NCBI GenBank assembly: GCA_037074615.1
Contig: CM073551.1
Location: 13,887,750 to 13,951,749 of the forward strand
DNA from: Leucaena leucocephala
Taxonomy: Eukaryota > Streptophyta > Magnoliopsida > Fabales > Fabaceae
Reading direction: 5' to 3'
Length of the DNA: 64,000 bases
Part shown: in pieces, positions 33,641 through 45,685 of the stretch
How positions within the stretch are numbered: position 1 is the first letter of the stretch
Layout: each line of letters begins with the position of its first letter
Position numbers and translations under genes: made by a program
Notes under the pieces: model-generated
Told to the model about the DNA's origin: nothing
Database searches by the model: none
The model's input: the letters and a program-made list of their open reading frames with translations, nothing else

Positions 33641-34332
33641 TGCCACACAAGTTTGGCATAGGTTCACAAAGTAATGTAAGATGATAAGAAAAGCTAAGAA
33701 GAGTTAAAAAAAGTTTATGAAAAGAAAGAGAGTAGAACCCCTTATATTAGATCCAAATAGAGGATCTAAAAGAAAAGATTCAAATTACGACTTTGTTTCG
33801 GGAAAAAGAAAGGCAAAAGAGCAATATTCTCCTAAGAGGCTGGCAAATTTATAAGTCAAAGAGAATGTTAGACTTATGGTATCTTAAGATACGCAAAGAT
33901 ATACAATGAGAAACTTGTAATGAGACATGTATTGAGATAAGAAGTATGATGAAAGACAGAAACCCCAAAATTTCATTAAATTTTTGGAGGGTTATCTATG
34001 ATAGAAATGGATACTACTCACAAGATCAATACGGTGAATTGTCCATAAATAGATAAATGTATGATAAATGAGAAAATAGTAGAAAAAAGAAGACTTCAAC
34101 TTTAATTGAGTTGATAAGAAAAGATAGTAATCCTGAGTAGACAAGAAATTCCTTTGCTCCATTAATGTTAAAAGAAAGTCCCTGGACATTGAAATAGAAC
34201 AAAATAATTATGTAAAGACACCCTCGAACCTTAGTCATGAAACAAAGAAGGATATAAGAGAGAGATACCCATAATGGTTTGACTAAGGTATGAGTTAAAT
34301 TTAGAGGACAAAATTTATTTAAGGGGAATAAA

Positions 34333-37300
34333 TGTCACATCCTAATTTTCCCATCTATAAACGACTAATTTTTCCCTATCTGTAGAAGACTGATAGAGAA
34401 AAGAGGTAAGGAAAGGACTGTGATGATGAACAGAAGAAATAATAATAGTTAGATGAGTTTTAAGTTGAAAAAAGACATGAAAAGTATAAAGTTGTAATGC
34501 TTAGGGACATAAATGTTATTTTGATGAAAGTTTAATATAAAGAATTTAAGGGACCTAAGTGGAGTTTTATGAATATAGAAATTAAATTATGTTGTAGGAA
34601 GATTTCTCTTGGATTTGGATGGTTGAAATATCATTTTTCTTCTATGAGATGCTGCTGGAAGTAATGCTCATATGTGATAGGACTATGAATTTTATGTTGT
34701 AGATGTAACATCCTAATTTTTATTTTTTTATTTAAACATAATTAAAATATTATTTATCAATAACTTAAAAATATTATCTAAATAAATTATTTTAGTTTAG
34801 TATTTTTCTTATTTTAATAAAATATGATATCTGAATTATCCTACCATTATCTTTACTTAGGGTTCTATGATTTGATTGTTATTATTAGTTAGGGAATTAT
34901 TAGGATTTGGGTTCAAATTTAGATATGGATTTGAATTTGAATTATTATTATTATGGCTTTATAAATAGAGTTAAGGCCATGAGTTATTCCTCATACTTGA
35001 TTATTAAATCGGCTCCTCTCTCTCAGTCTCTCTCCTGTTCCCATAGAATCTCACATATATTTTCCTCCCAAACACGCCCTTAGTTCAACTCACCCAAAGC
35101 TAATATTTACCTTTTAGATCTTTTGTGATAATTATTCTTATATTTATGCGAGAGGTAACCACTTTCTACTCGTTGTATGTGCTAATGTGATGTTGTGAGT
35201 GATTTGATATATATATATATAAATCTATTGATATTGATATGATTGTATTGAGAAAACTTGTTTGATTATTTTTATTGAAAATAGTCTTGTGGGACTTAAA
35301 GTTTAATTTAAAAAATTTGAGTTGAGATTATAAACTTGTTATATCTTAATATTAGAATTTGAATAAAGTTATTATCTTGAAAAAAACCTTTTGTGATATT
35401 TATCAAGCTATTGAGATTTTGATTAACATGAATATTTTGAGAATTATACATTGGGGATGGGTGATGATATAGTTGTGTTTCTATCATGTAGTATATCTTC
35501 CATTAGAGCTCGATGGTTGGTTTTTGTCCTACCAATTTATGGAGGGACATGCCCCATCTGTTTATCGAGAAGCTGCGACACCCTTACTTGTTTATCGAGG
35601 GGGAATGAATTCATGGTCCAGTCACATGCTCTATGGATTTTGGGCTATCCATACCACTTGACCAGTTAGCTTTTTGAGTGGTCAGTTATCACTAGCCCTT
35701 GGGTTCAGTCAGCAGGAATAAGGCGATTCAGTTGGATTGATGGGAGGAACTTGGGTGGGTTACCCATTTGATTTTATTATGATAATATGTTATTTTCTAT
35801 ATATTATACTTTGTGATGTCCCACTTAACACCTAATGAGCACATGTTAGTATGCATGATGAGTTGAATTGCTGGTTACTGAGACGTTTATTTCACCCTAT
35901 TTTTATTAACGTTTTTCAAATGATAGTCTCATCTTAGGACCCTAGGGAAAACTTCAGAGGCTTGATTAAAGCTATATCAATTGTATATCATTCTCCTTTG
36001 AATGCATGTGTAGAATACTTGTATATTGCCATATTTCTGTATACTCTAATATTATATTACTTTATTTGGATTTTAGAAGTCTTCTTTTATGAAAGATTGA
36101 ACAATCTATATATTTTAAATAATTTGATTTATCTTATTCTTTTTCTATCATAATTATTTGTCTATTAAGAAAAGTCTTTTTTATAACCATGGTAGGATTT
36201 CTTTTGGATTTTCGTAAAGCTCTTTTCTACCATGGTTAACTCTTTTGAAATAAACCAAATTCATTTATCATATTGTTTTTTATTTATATTGTGTACAAAA
36301 ATGATTCTAAGTAAATAATTGTACTTATATTTTAGGAGAATTTTACAGTAGATAGTTTAGATAAGCTTAAATAAGCTAGAATCAAGTACTATTGATTTGG
36401 AAATTCAAGTATGCATGGAATTAGGGTTTTGAGTGAATTGCTGCCACTATATGAATCACTATTTATATGTGAGAATTTCATGATTTTGATGCTTCCAATA
36501 AGTTTAAAATGAAAAATTGTGTGGGATAAAGTAGAGAAACAAGTATTTGAAGTATTGGAATCAAAATGAGAATTTTTGAAAAAAAAAAGGGAAAGTGGTT
36601 CGGTCAAGGGTAGTAGACAATGGAAGAGTTGGAATTTTGACATTCCAATCTCATATTTGGATTCCTTGGACAAAATTATTTAGGATTGGTCTAAGGAAAT
36701 AATTATTACAAAGCTAAACCATTAACTTCAAGAATTAAGTTAAGAGTTAGGGTTTTAAGAAACTTAATGTACAATATTTATGTAATGGCTCTAATGAGTT
36801 GTGTATACAATGTAATTGTGTTTAGGGCCATGATATGTCAAAGAAAATGAGTTAAAGAGGATGAGCAAACAACTAATGTTTGGTTGGAGACAAAGGGAGC
36901 CAAGAGAAAAAGATAAAGTTTTAAAGTAGTTGGCTTACCTCTTTATGTGCTTGATGTTGTATGCTTATGTGTTGACATGTATATGATGATTGAATGATGT
37001 TGTGACATGATAAATGATGTCAAATATGTTATGAATAACATGTTTCCCATGGCCATGCATTTTTATACAAAGTATATAGCATGATGGCATGTCACTAATT
37101 AAAGAAAGTTAATGAAATTACATATCATGTATTAGCATCCATCTTGCATATTTAAGTGGTAATATTTGCTAGAGATTCCCCAGAATCTCACCCTCCTGCA
37201 ACCAACCAATTTAGGTCAAGCATGATGGAAAATGTATACATGGAGAAGAGCTAAAGAATGGAAGGAAGAAAGTGAAGTAATCAATGTCCTAGCATATGTT

Positions 37301-37972
37301 ATGAATTTCCATGTATGTAAATGCCATGTAAAGTACCTATTTATGTGATAAAAATGTATGAAATAATTATGGAATATTTACATTATGTATATGAATATAT
37401 GGGAAGCCTATTTGATAGTTTATGAATGCTGGATTAATTTCTGAAAAATTAAATAAAGAAGATGAAATGGCAAAAATGTAGGTCCTAGAGCAGTTTTGTT
37501 TTTACTCTAGTTTGACCTAGCAAATGAAGGAATTATTCTACGAAATTTTATGAGCATGTAGTACACATCCAGAGCTTTAAAGGCATATGTAACACACCTC
37601 ATTTGTATTTGTATATCAAGAGAAATAAATTTTCAAATTCACAAGACAGAATCTAGAATTTTCAGAATTTATCATATAAACTGTAAAAAGTAACGATTTA
37701 ACTGTATTGATTGACAAGGTAAATGTCTAGAGTTATATTTTTCCTTTAAAGACTATGAAAGAGCTTCAATTATAAATTTGAAGTAACTTCATTCAATTTT
37801 TTTAGATTTAGTTATGAATTTTCAAAATTAGACTGTCAATCTGGAATTTACCAAATGAACAATACCCGATAATTAAATTTAAAATTTTTAATTTTTGGGC
37901 CAAAGTAATGCTTCCGCTAACTATATACGCTTCTGAATACGTACTCTGAGGGGTTAAAAGTAGGATGTTTCA
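34333..37972 (+). mobile_element. Gypsy LTR shared by two internal regions, interrupted by a solo LTR
   Basis: It starts TGTCACATCC right after a purine tract and ends GGATGTTTCA right before a TGGTATCAGAGC primer site, so it serves as the 3' LTR of the internal region on its left and the 5' LTR of the one on its right. Without the nested solo LTR and one TSD copy it is about 1.99 kb. The segment 36410-36570 matches the reverse of 2350-2560 in the left-edge LTR, placing it in the same broad family. Confidence 0.8.
34704..36347 (+). mobile_element. Solo LTR (1.64 kb) nested in the gypsy LTR
   Basis: It starts TGTAACATCC and ends GAATTTTACA, with GTAGA duplicated at 34699-34703 and 36348-36352. 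It contains a TATAAATA at about 34970 and a CT-rich leader at 35010-35040, as expected for an LTR promoter. No internal region remains. It belongs to a different LTR family from its host; the orientation given assumes the TATA box marks the sense strand. Confidence 0.85.
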
Positions 37973-39130
37973 TTTTGGTATCAGAGCAAAAGGTTCTAAC
38001 AATGGTACAGACCAAAGTTTTAGCAAGGACAGAGGTGCTGGTGCAAGATAATCTTGCTCTGATTAAGAAACAAAGTACGTAGCGCATTAGCTAAGGCCCA
38101 TTTAAGATTGAGTTTAGTGATGTGTTACCTATTCATTGTTCAACTAAGATTATGGATTGGAGATGAAGGCTCTAGGGAATTTGAGCACTAAGGTGTAATA
38201 AGGGATAAAAGTGAATTCTCAGTTAATTGAGATAAAGTTTAAACCTCAGTTAGTTACGTTTAAAGGAGAGTCGAGATTAATGAAAAGTAAGAGATAGCTT
38301 CTAGCTTAATAGTGATCCTTGAGGATAGGGGAAACTTAAAAGTTTGAATGGCTTAGAGATGTGAGCTAGACCCTATCTCAGTGAGTTGAAAGGTAGCAGT
38401 TAAATCAATTATGGATTACAGTGGGGCAAGAGACACAAAAGTCCTTCAAGCTAGGGAGATAGAAGTCCTGTAGGTGGTTGAAAATAAAACTAAATAAATT
38501 TAGTAAAAGTTAAGGGAAAGGTAGCCACAGATTATGAGACTCCCCTATCTAAGAAAGAGTAATGCTCGACAGTCAGACAAGATAGTTAGGGTTGAGTATA
38601 TACCCTGTATTCTAATAGGAGGGTAAAGTGGAAACTTAAGTAAGATGAATGAATGTAGCTTAGTTAAGGTAAGATGCCCTGACATAACAGCTATCTCAGA
38701 TTCCTGAATTAATGAATATGATATTGGAGATAGTAAGCTAAAGATAAATAACCTCAGTAATTTCTCATGAATGAATATAAAGAGATGATAAGAGATATAA
38801 AATGAGACAGATAGATACAGGGAACCACTATGATGAGAAATAAGTATGTTCCTAATGATGATGTTAATAGCTACTCAGTTTGGAGTTAGGTTGAGATGCT
38901 CATGAGTAAAGGATACGAGGTATGAAAGTTCTGGCCACCTAGTTTTTCTTATGAATTGAGAATTAGTCCTACGAATCACAGTTGATATTGCTTCAAATAG
39001 AGCAAGATACCCTATCTATGTAGAAAGGGGATGCAATTAAGATGGAGTTGACGTTACTTTGACAGAAAAATATGTCCTCCATTAAGAACAAAGAGAATAC
39101 AGCCAAGGTAAGGTAAGCGGAGTTGGCATG
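37973..39130 (+). mobile_element. Gypsy internal region, right of the shared LTR, 3'-truncated
   Basis: It starts with the PBS at 37976-37987. The block 38542-39130 is about 90% identical by eye to 30708-31310, ending abruptly near 39130. No intact gag frame. The truncation point is not associated with a recognised element end. Confidence 0.7.
37976..37987 (+). other. Primer-binding site
   Basis: TGGTATCAGAGC, three bases beyond the LTR end CA at 37972. Confidence 0.88.
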
Positions 39131-39760
39131 TTGGTTTAGCCATCAATCCTTTTGGACGCATTTGTTGAAAATGAATCTATATTTGGCATTAGTGATAACC
39201 TTATTTCAGGATTTACATATTTGAAAATTAAATTAATATTGTTTCAAAGAAGTTAGCTAATTATTCTTGAAGAGGCGGAATATAATGTAAAGGTATATAG
39301 AGTGCTCTAATTTTACCTTTGATAAATCATTGAGTAGTCAATTGAGGAGCAAGAGCTTCAAGCTTTCTCCAAAGATGTCTTCATCATCCTCAGACACCAT
39401 AATTTGAAATACAAGTTCATTAAAGTTGTATTAACGACATATTACAAAATTAACTACCAAATAAAGATAATTGCCAGAAGAGAATTATATAATCTTTTAT
39501 TATATCTCAACAACTCTAATTAATTGACGTTATTACAAAGGAAAATAGTTCATCACGCCTAAAGCATAAATGAACAATTGGTTCCAAAAAAAAAGGGAAC
39601 AAATAATTAAGAAAATTATCTAATTAAAGGAGGTTCAAGTATGAACTTGATTGTTGTTGGCCAAAAAAAAAGTATGAACTTGATTGTGGAGGCACACGCT
39701 TGTTGTTTTTGGGACCATTAACTTGTCTTTTAACAACTTGTGCCCATGTTATGATTAGAT
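39131..39760. other. No recognised gene
   Basis: AT-rich. The minus strand from about 39400 reads a short acidic stretch 'MVSEDDEDIFGES', stopped after 20 codons; I do not recognise it and treat it as unsupported. Confidence 0.35.
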
Positions 39761-40150
39761 ATGGTGGATGCAACCATACTGGGCATCTTATTCCTTTAAA
39801 AATATTTAAAATTTAATATATGTCAAAATAAATATCATATCGCTCACCACATGGTGAAATTCCGAGGAGAATCTTAGAAGGATTTAAATGATATAAGCAT
39901 AAGTTTTACTTACATTATTTAGTCATAAACATCAAAGAGGAATGTTGTAAATATTATAATACTTTGTGGATGTCAATGATATATGTACCATGATTCAAAG
40001 AACCTAATTATTACTTTCAAGAATCATTTAATTTTAATTCATGATTCATGAATCAAGAGTACAGGAACATTCACGTGTTATTAAATACAACATCAAGTTG
40101 TTGAACCTGGAAAATGTACATAATAATGTTCTAAATAAATAGAGGCGCAT
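39760..40150 (+). mobile_element. Second degenerate copia 3' end with LTR start at about 39948
   Basis: It matches the remnant at 28736-29100 around the LTR start TGTTGTAAATATT and the following 'aagaacctaattattacttt'. The preceding untranslated text (...cataaacatcaaagaggaa) is the same type. No coding sequence. Confidence 0.45.
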
Positions 40151-40364
40151 GTCAAAATCAGGTACGCATAATTTTTTTTATGAAATATATTACAACAAAT
40201 TTAACTAGAGTAAACTACTAAAGAGCTACCCAAACCAATAACTTCTAAATAAATTGAAGGTTAATGCAATTTTTAGTCTCTCAAATTTATACGAGTTTTG
40301 GTTTTGGTTTTTCAAATTTTAAACTGTGAGTTTTGATTCCTATCACTACAAAAAAATTGGTCTT

Positions 40365-40680
40365 TGGCGACGACTTTTCAGCGGCGACAAAATAAGTCGC
40401 CACTGAAAATTAACTTTCAGCGGCGACAAAATAAGTCGCAGCTGAAAATTGACTTTCAGCTGCGACATTTAAAGTCGTCGCTGAAAGGAAGGCTTTCAGC
40501 GGCGACTTTTTTTGTCGCCGCTGCAAGGGAGACTTTCAGCAGCGACAGTTTTTTATCGCCGCTGAAAGTTTGAATTTTGACTACCTTTTCTGTCGCGACA
40601 ATGATTTGTCGTCGTAAAAGGCGCGATTCAGCGGTGACTTTTTTACCTTCAGCGGCGACTATTGTCATCGCTAAAAGTCT
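40365..40680. repeat. Left subterminal hairpin array of CACTA 1
   Basis: Units of TTTCAGCGGCGAC and its complement GTCGCCGCTGAAA alternate about every 33-37 bp, separated by AT-rich spacers such as aaaataa, so neighbouring units can pair as hairpins. In En/Spm elements such subterminal repeats bind TnpA. One perfect GTCGCGAC occurs at about 40593. Confidence 0.85.
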
Positions 40681-41339
40681 GCATGCTAAATTAAATTATT
40701 GAAGACAATTACAGACAAATTAACTATCTAATATATAGAATTAAATTAGTGAATAATATTATTTTTAAATAATAAATGAAAAAATTTCATTTGTTCTTGT
40801 AGTAAGGAGAGATTATACAGATAATAATGTAATGTGTATGAAAGAATGAGCTGAAGCAGTGGTATATGGTTGAAAGAGATATTATAAATGTATGTCAATG
40901 AGCATGAGAGTTAGTATCCATGTGTTAGAGACAATGTGGGGAGGAGATAGAGAGAAAAAGATGTATGTGTGGGAGAGATTAGGAGAAAGATATGACATAA
41001 AATACATACATATATTCTTAATTACTGTTATCTATGCCTTCTATTGCTGCATTTCATATTTTGGGGCTAAGAGAAATGAAAAAAAAATCATAAAATGAGT
41101 ATCTTCAGAGTTTAAGAAATTATGAAAGAGTTTATTTTTCTAAAAGTGACCCAAATGATTTAATAGTTATTTTTTGGGAATTAAATATTTATTTTATTTA
41201 AAAATTTAAGAAAAATAGTTAGAAGTTATTATTTACTCAGAGAATTTTATAAAAGCTCTCCAATGAGTTGAAGAAGCTATTGAGAAAAAAATATCGTTAT
41301 TTTATTAAGTGAATTATTTTTAAAAAATAAATGGTAAAA

Positions 41340-41500
41340 GTAATACTTTCAGCGGTGACAATAAATGCCGCCGCTGAAAGTGAGTTTCAGCGGCGACATT
41401 TATTGTTGCCGCTGAAAGTGATTTTCAGCGATGACTTTTTGTCACCGCTGATGTTGTGTTTCAGCGGTGACTTTTTTGTCGACGCTAAAGGTCAATTTAT
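41340..41500. repeat. Second, displaced left array of CACTA 1
   Basis: The same TTTCAGCGGYGAC/GTCRCCGCTGAAA units reappear about 660 bp inside the left array. The AT-rich text 'gaataatattatttttaaa' before the gap (about 40752) resembles 'gaattatttttaaaaaata' just before this array, suggesting a duplication or insertion that split one array in two. Confidence 0.75.
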
Positions 41501-43540
41501 CCGTGTCATAGGCCCAGGCCGCATTTCGCTTCTTCACTTTACCCTTTTCTTCTTTTGTCCTCTGCATATCTCTTCAGTTTTCTCTTCTTGTTCTGTTCTT
41601 CGCTCCTTCAGCCCTAGCCGCGTCGCCGTCGCTCACGAGCTCTGATTGTCGGCTTCTTCACCGTCGCTCACAAGCTCTGATTGTCAGCTTCTCCTGTGTC
41701 GCTCATGAGCTCTGATTGTTGACTTCTCCTGCGTCACTCGCGAGCTGTGATTGTCGGCTTCTTCACCGTCGCTCGGGAGCTCTGATTGTCTGCTTCTCCT
41801 GCGTCGCTCGCGAGCTCTGATTTATTTGCTGCTGAAATCAACACCAAAGTAAGACCTCTTTCTCTCCCAAACTGATTTATCTGCCCTGCCTTGTTCTGTA
41901 CTTTATGGGTTATCTCATCTCCAAAGCGTGCTTCAGTTATCACCGATTTAATTATTTAATTGACCATATATTAATTGCTGTAATTCTGAGCCTGGAATTC
42001 TTCCCCAATGCAAGTTGATACGATCTGTTCTGACCGACAATCTGTTTTGTTTTTTTTACAATCTGTTCTTTTTCATTTCTATTTACTTGACTCACTTTCT
42101 ATTGGGGAGAGGGAAAGGGAAAGGGGAGAAAGAAAAATATAATGTAAATGGAGAAAGAGAGCATCATGTAATAAATTTATCATGTAATAACTAAATAATA
42201 TTCCTCTTACCACTGGAAAAAGTTCTTGTTTTTTTTATGGATGAGAATAAATTTATCAAATGAGAGAACAGCATAACAAAGCACAAAAACCTTACAGAGA
42301 TTAAGAAAGGAAACCCCGCTAAAAATCCAGTTAAGCAAGTTGCTGGAATTGTTGGCAACTGCTTATACTATTTCAAAATCCCCTAATACATCCAGCCAAG
42401 GGTAAGAGTTTGAAAGGCTGAAACTAAGTTCTCCCCTTAATTTTTTGAGTTTGGAGATGGGAAAATATATTTATTAGAAGGAAGAGGAGCGCAGATAATG
42501 AGTACAAATTTCTTTGCACATCCAACAAGGATAAATCAGAAACATTCATGTGAAGAATACCAAATCAGAGGTAAAAATACAATCCTATCCTACATCAACT
42601 GCTCTGATAATGATACTCCATGAAAACATACGCATACTCTATAACCATATATACCATAAAATTATAAAGATTGCTCATTATCACAGACAATAGCCTCCTG
42701 TTTACTCCAGAAAGCCCTAGTTTGAAGAAATCACTCAATCGCAAAAGAGTAAACTCATAGCTTCCTAAGAAGCCATACAATTTAGTCCACAGGAAGACAG
42801 ACAAAGGACAATAAAGAAAAACATAACCATAGAAGAATTAGACCTGCAATACGAAGACTTGGAATGCCAAGAGAAACAATCCCTATAAGAGGAACATGTA
42901 GCAAAATGAATATATGACGTGCAAGAAAAGAGGGATCAAGGACCCAAATTCTCAAGTATAGAAGAAAATTCATTGGGATCTAAAAGAAGAAAGAGAATTG
43001 GTAAGTCCAATGCATTTCTATGAATGATACTGGTTCCAAGGGATCTGTAATCCATCTATCAGACAATAATTCTAAAGCCAGGCATTATATAATGGAGAAA
43101 GGAAATGGAGGCTCAGAAAAGTCTCCATAAAAGAAATATCCCCCTAACATATCCTCCCAAAAGCTAACTAGAATTTAGAGGAGCTTTTGGAGACTAAGTT
43201 TCCACAACTAACCCCACCACCTCCTTTGGTTTTAGGTCAACAATGCCACAACACTTCACAGTACAGAATTTAGGTTGTTTATGCAGAAATATTGGTATCT
43301 TAGGTTGTTGCTTATCTTCTTTTTTTTTTTTCTTTTGCTTTTATTTGAACTTGTAGACTAGATCACATTACCATGTAGGTGAAGTAAGGTGATAGGCATG
43401 CTTATCACTGAACAATTAGGAAGTAAATTTATGCTTTTGGAAGGTTAATATCTAGATTGATTCTTGTTTGATTGATTGTTATTTCCTAAATGATTTTATT
43501 AATATCTAGAGATCTTCTTGTTTGATTCTTGTTTTTGTAG
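41500..43540 (+). other. Probable 5' untranslated exon and long first intron of the TnpA-like gene
   Basis: A CT-rich leader (41520-41848) ends at 'caccaaa|gtaagacc' (GT at 41849). A poly-pyrimidine tract and acceptor 'gtttttgtag' end at 43540, three bases before the ATG at 43544. The 1.69 kb between holds no domain I recognise; frames such as 42595-42804 are stop-limited noise. Gene boundaries are inferred from splice signals only. Confidence 0.45.
41600..41825 (+). repeat. ~36-bp tandem repeats in the leader of the CACTA 1 gene
   Basis: About six imperfect copies of 'cgtcgctcacgagctctg' followed by 'attgtcggcttctcc'. They lie upstream of a probable 5' splice site at 41849 (AAAG|GTAAGACC-like context), in what is likely the transcribed leader of the TnpA-like gene. 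Confidence 0.7.
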
Positions 43541-43543
43541 GAT

Positions 43544-45254
43544 ATGTCAGTTTTAAAGATAGGTCGTGGTGGGAAAGGTCTTTTTGTTACATCTCGTGAC
43601 AACACAAATAGTCGAGATATATGCTCTACACCTCAATCAAGACCTGTTACTTCACCTCTATCACTACAACAGCAACTTGAGGAAATGCCTGTCAACTCTC
43701 CTCCTACTACTCATACTCAAAATAGTAGTGCAGGTAAGTTTGCTTCAATTTTATAATAATTGATTTACATCGCATGTAACATTTAATTGTTCTAATTGAA
43801 TTTTAATGATAGGCTCTTCTACTACAATCAACAAGCGCAGAGGAGTTTATAAGTCTATTAACGTGAATTTGAGAACCGCACAAGGACCAAATATTCAAGT
43901 CAAATTTTCAGATTCCATGTCAAGAGCAATCGGTCCAGAAGCAAGAGACCTTTCTAATTATTGTGGTTTAACTCTTAGAACCACAGTCTCTTTCAAGGAT
44001 GGTGGAGGTAACTGGAAGAATATTTTTAAAAAATATGGTCATGATATGATTTTAAAAATAAAGGTATTATTTATGTCAAATTTTTATACTTACTTTAGTT
44101 TATTTATATCATTATATAAAGTGTTTATATTTATTTGTTTCAGGATAAATTTGAACCTACTGATGCAATTACTGAAGAAAAGTTTCATATGACTATATCA
44201 ATTATTTTACAAAATGCATTTAGAAATTGGAAGAATAATCTGCACTCTCACTATAAGAAATATGATACTGATGAGGATAGGTTGGCTGATCCTCCTCAAA
44301 CTATTAGTTTTCAAGATTGGGAGTGGTTATTAATATATTTTAAATCTGACATGTTTCAGGTATCTTACTATCCTTCTAAATAAATTATATTTTTTTATGT
44401 CAATAATTAAATTCTTATTAGTTACTATATTTTGTTGTAGAACAAAAGTGCAAGAAACATGATAAATCGAGAAAAACAAATGACTAAACATACTTGTGGT
44501 CCTCGATCATTTGAGAGATTGAATATGTTACAGTAAGTTCAATCTATCACCACTATAATTTAAGTTTTCAATCCCTTTTTTTATTTTAAAATATATTCTT
44601 TGTATTTTCTTGTTTTTACTATTTTGTAGAGAGATCCTACTACTGGACAACCTATCCCTCCTGACCAACTGTGGGAGATAACGAATACTAGGAAGACATT
44701 AGATAGACAAGTAGTATGGGCTGACCCACACTCTGAACAGCTTCATGTACGCATTGTAGTTTAATATTTTATTTTGATTTAGTTTTATTTTTAATCTAAT
44801 AGTTTGATATGTTTTTATTACAGAGTCGTATGTACGAACTTTCTCAAGAAGAAAACCAAGATTTAGAGAGTGATGCTCGAATGACGTCAGAGGAAATATT
44901 GGCGACAGTTCTTGGTGAGAGGTCAGGTTATGTACGAGGGAAAGGGTATGGAGCAGAGCCTTCAAGGAAGAGAAATTGCCCTCAATCTACTGATAGTTTA
45001 GTTGTGCAGAGTGTGTGTGCCCAATTGCAGGAAGAGTTTAAAAAAAAAATTAAGAAGAGAGAGTAAAAATAGACGCTGAGCGTGCAAAGATGGAAGAAGA
45101 GCGTGAAAAGATGCAACAAGAGCGTGTACAATTTGAACAGAGACTAATGGAATAAATGGAGCAAAGAATACAAGCTCAATTTGCTGCCTTGATGCAGAAG
45201 GGGCAACCACATGCGCCTAGTTCTTCTACTCCTAGTATTGGTCCATCTATATAA
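43544..45254 (+). pseudogene. TnpA-like plant transposase gene (Transposase_24, Ptta/En/Spm type), multi-exon, decayed 3' end
   Basis: Probable coding exons, each bounded by GT/AG: 43544-43733, 43813-44063, 44144-44359, 44441-44532, 44630-44746, 44824-45254. Exon 2 carries 'KRRGVYKSINVNLRTAQG' and 'PEARDLSNYCGLTLRTTVSF', matching the Transposase_24 core (conserved region around lg.laR..vp...kDW). Exons 3-5 continue with 'DAITEEKFHMTISIILQNAF', 'CGPRSFERL' and 'DPTTGQPIPPDQLWE', again family-like. The last exon has an acidic helix 'SQEENQDLESDARMT' and a coiled-coil tail rich in ER/EQ repeats. In the last exon an A-run near 45047 breaks the frame and a TAA at about 45153 interrupts the tail. 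TnpA binds subterminal repeats and assists TnpD. No TnpD is present. Confidence 0.75.
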
Positions 45255-45429
45255 AATTTATGTATAAACGAAACAATTTTATTTTAATTTTAAATATGTT
45301 TAAGCAATTGAACTAATTTGATATTTTATATGATGATCAAAATATTTATCAATGTTATTTAGATATTTTTCATTTATTATTTTTATAATTAAATCACAAA
45401 AATTGTATAAAAAAGTTTAAAAAATAATA

Positions 45430-45685
45430 TATATTTGAGGCGGTGACATTTGAGTCACTGCAGAATCAATTTTAGGCGGCGACTTTTTTTGTCGCTGCAA
45501 ATAGTTATAGGCAACATATCATAGGTGGTGACATTTTGTCGCCGCAGAATCAACTTTAGGCGGCGACAATTTTTTGTCGCCACCAATGGGTATAGACGAC
45601 AGTTGCATAGGCGGCGACTTGGCGGCGACAAAATGTTGCCGCTAATGGGCTTCTGCAGCGACTTTTTAATGTCTCCGCTAAAAGT
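45430..45685. repeat. Right subterminal array of CACTA 1
   Basis: Units of GGCGGCGAC and GTCGCCGC recur from about 45438 to 45680, similar to the left arrays but with more divergence (for example 'aggcggcgacaattttttg'). Confidence 0.8.

Larger units (their letters stand above)
30690..34332 (+). mobile_element. Decayed gypsy internal region, left of the shared LTR
   Basis: Related to 14409-17268 but older. It begins abruptly near 30700 with a block (30708-31310) that recurs at 38542-39130. A protease-like trace 'YDSGAGHLFI' lies at about 32008-32040. The non-coding block with GTCGCAGTTAGATCCT-like repeats is at 32900-33110. The pol-end remnant and purine tract 'TTTATTTAAGGGG' at about 34308-34323 precede the LTR at 34333. 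Repeats on 'gttagagctgtgca' occur at 31525-31620. No RT or integrase is present. Confidence 0.7.
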
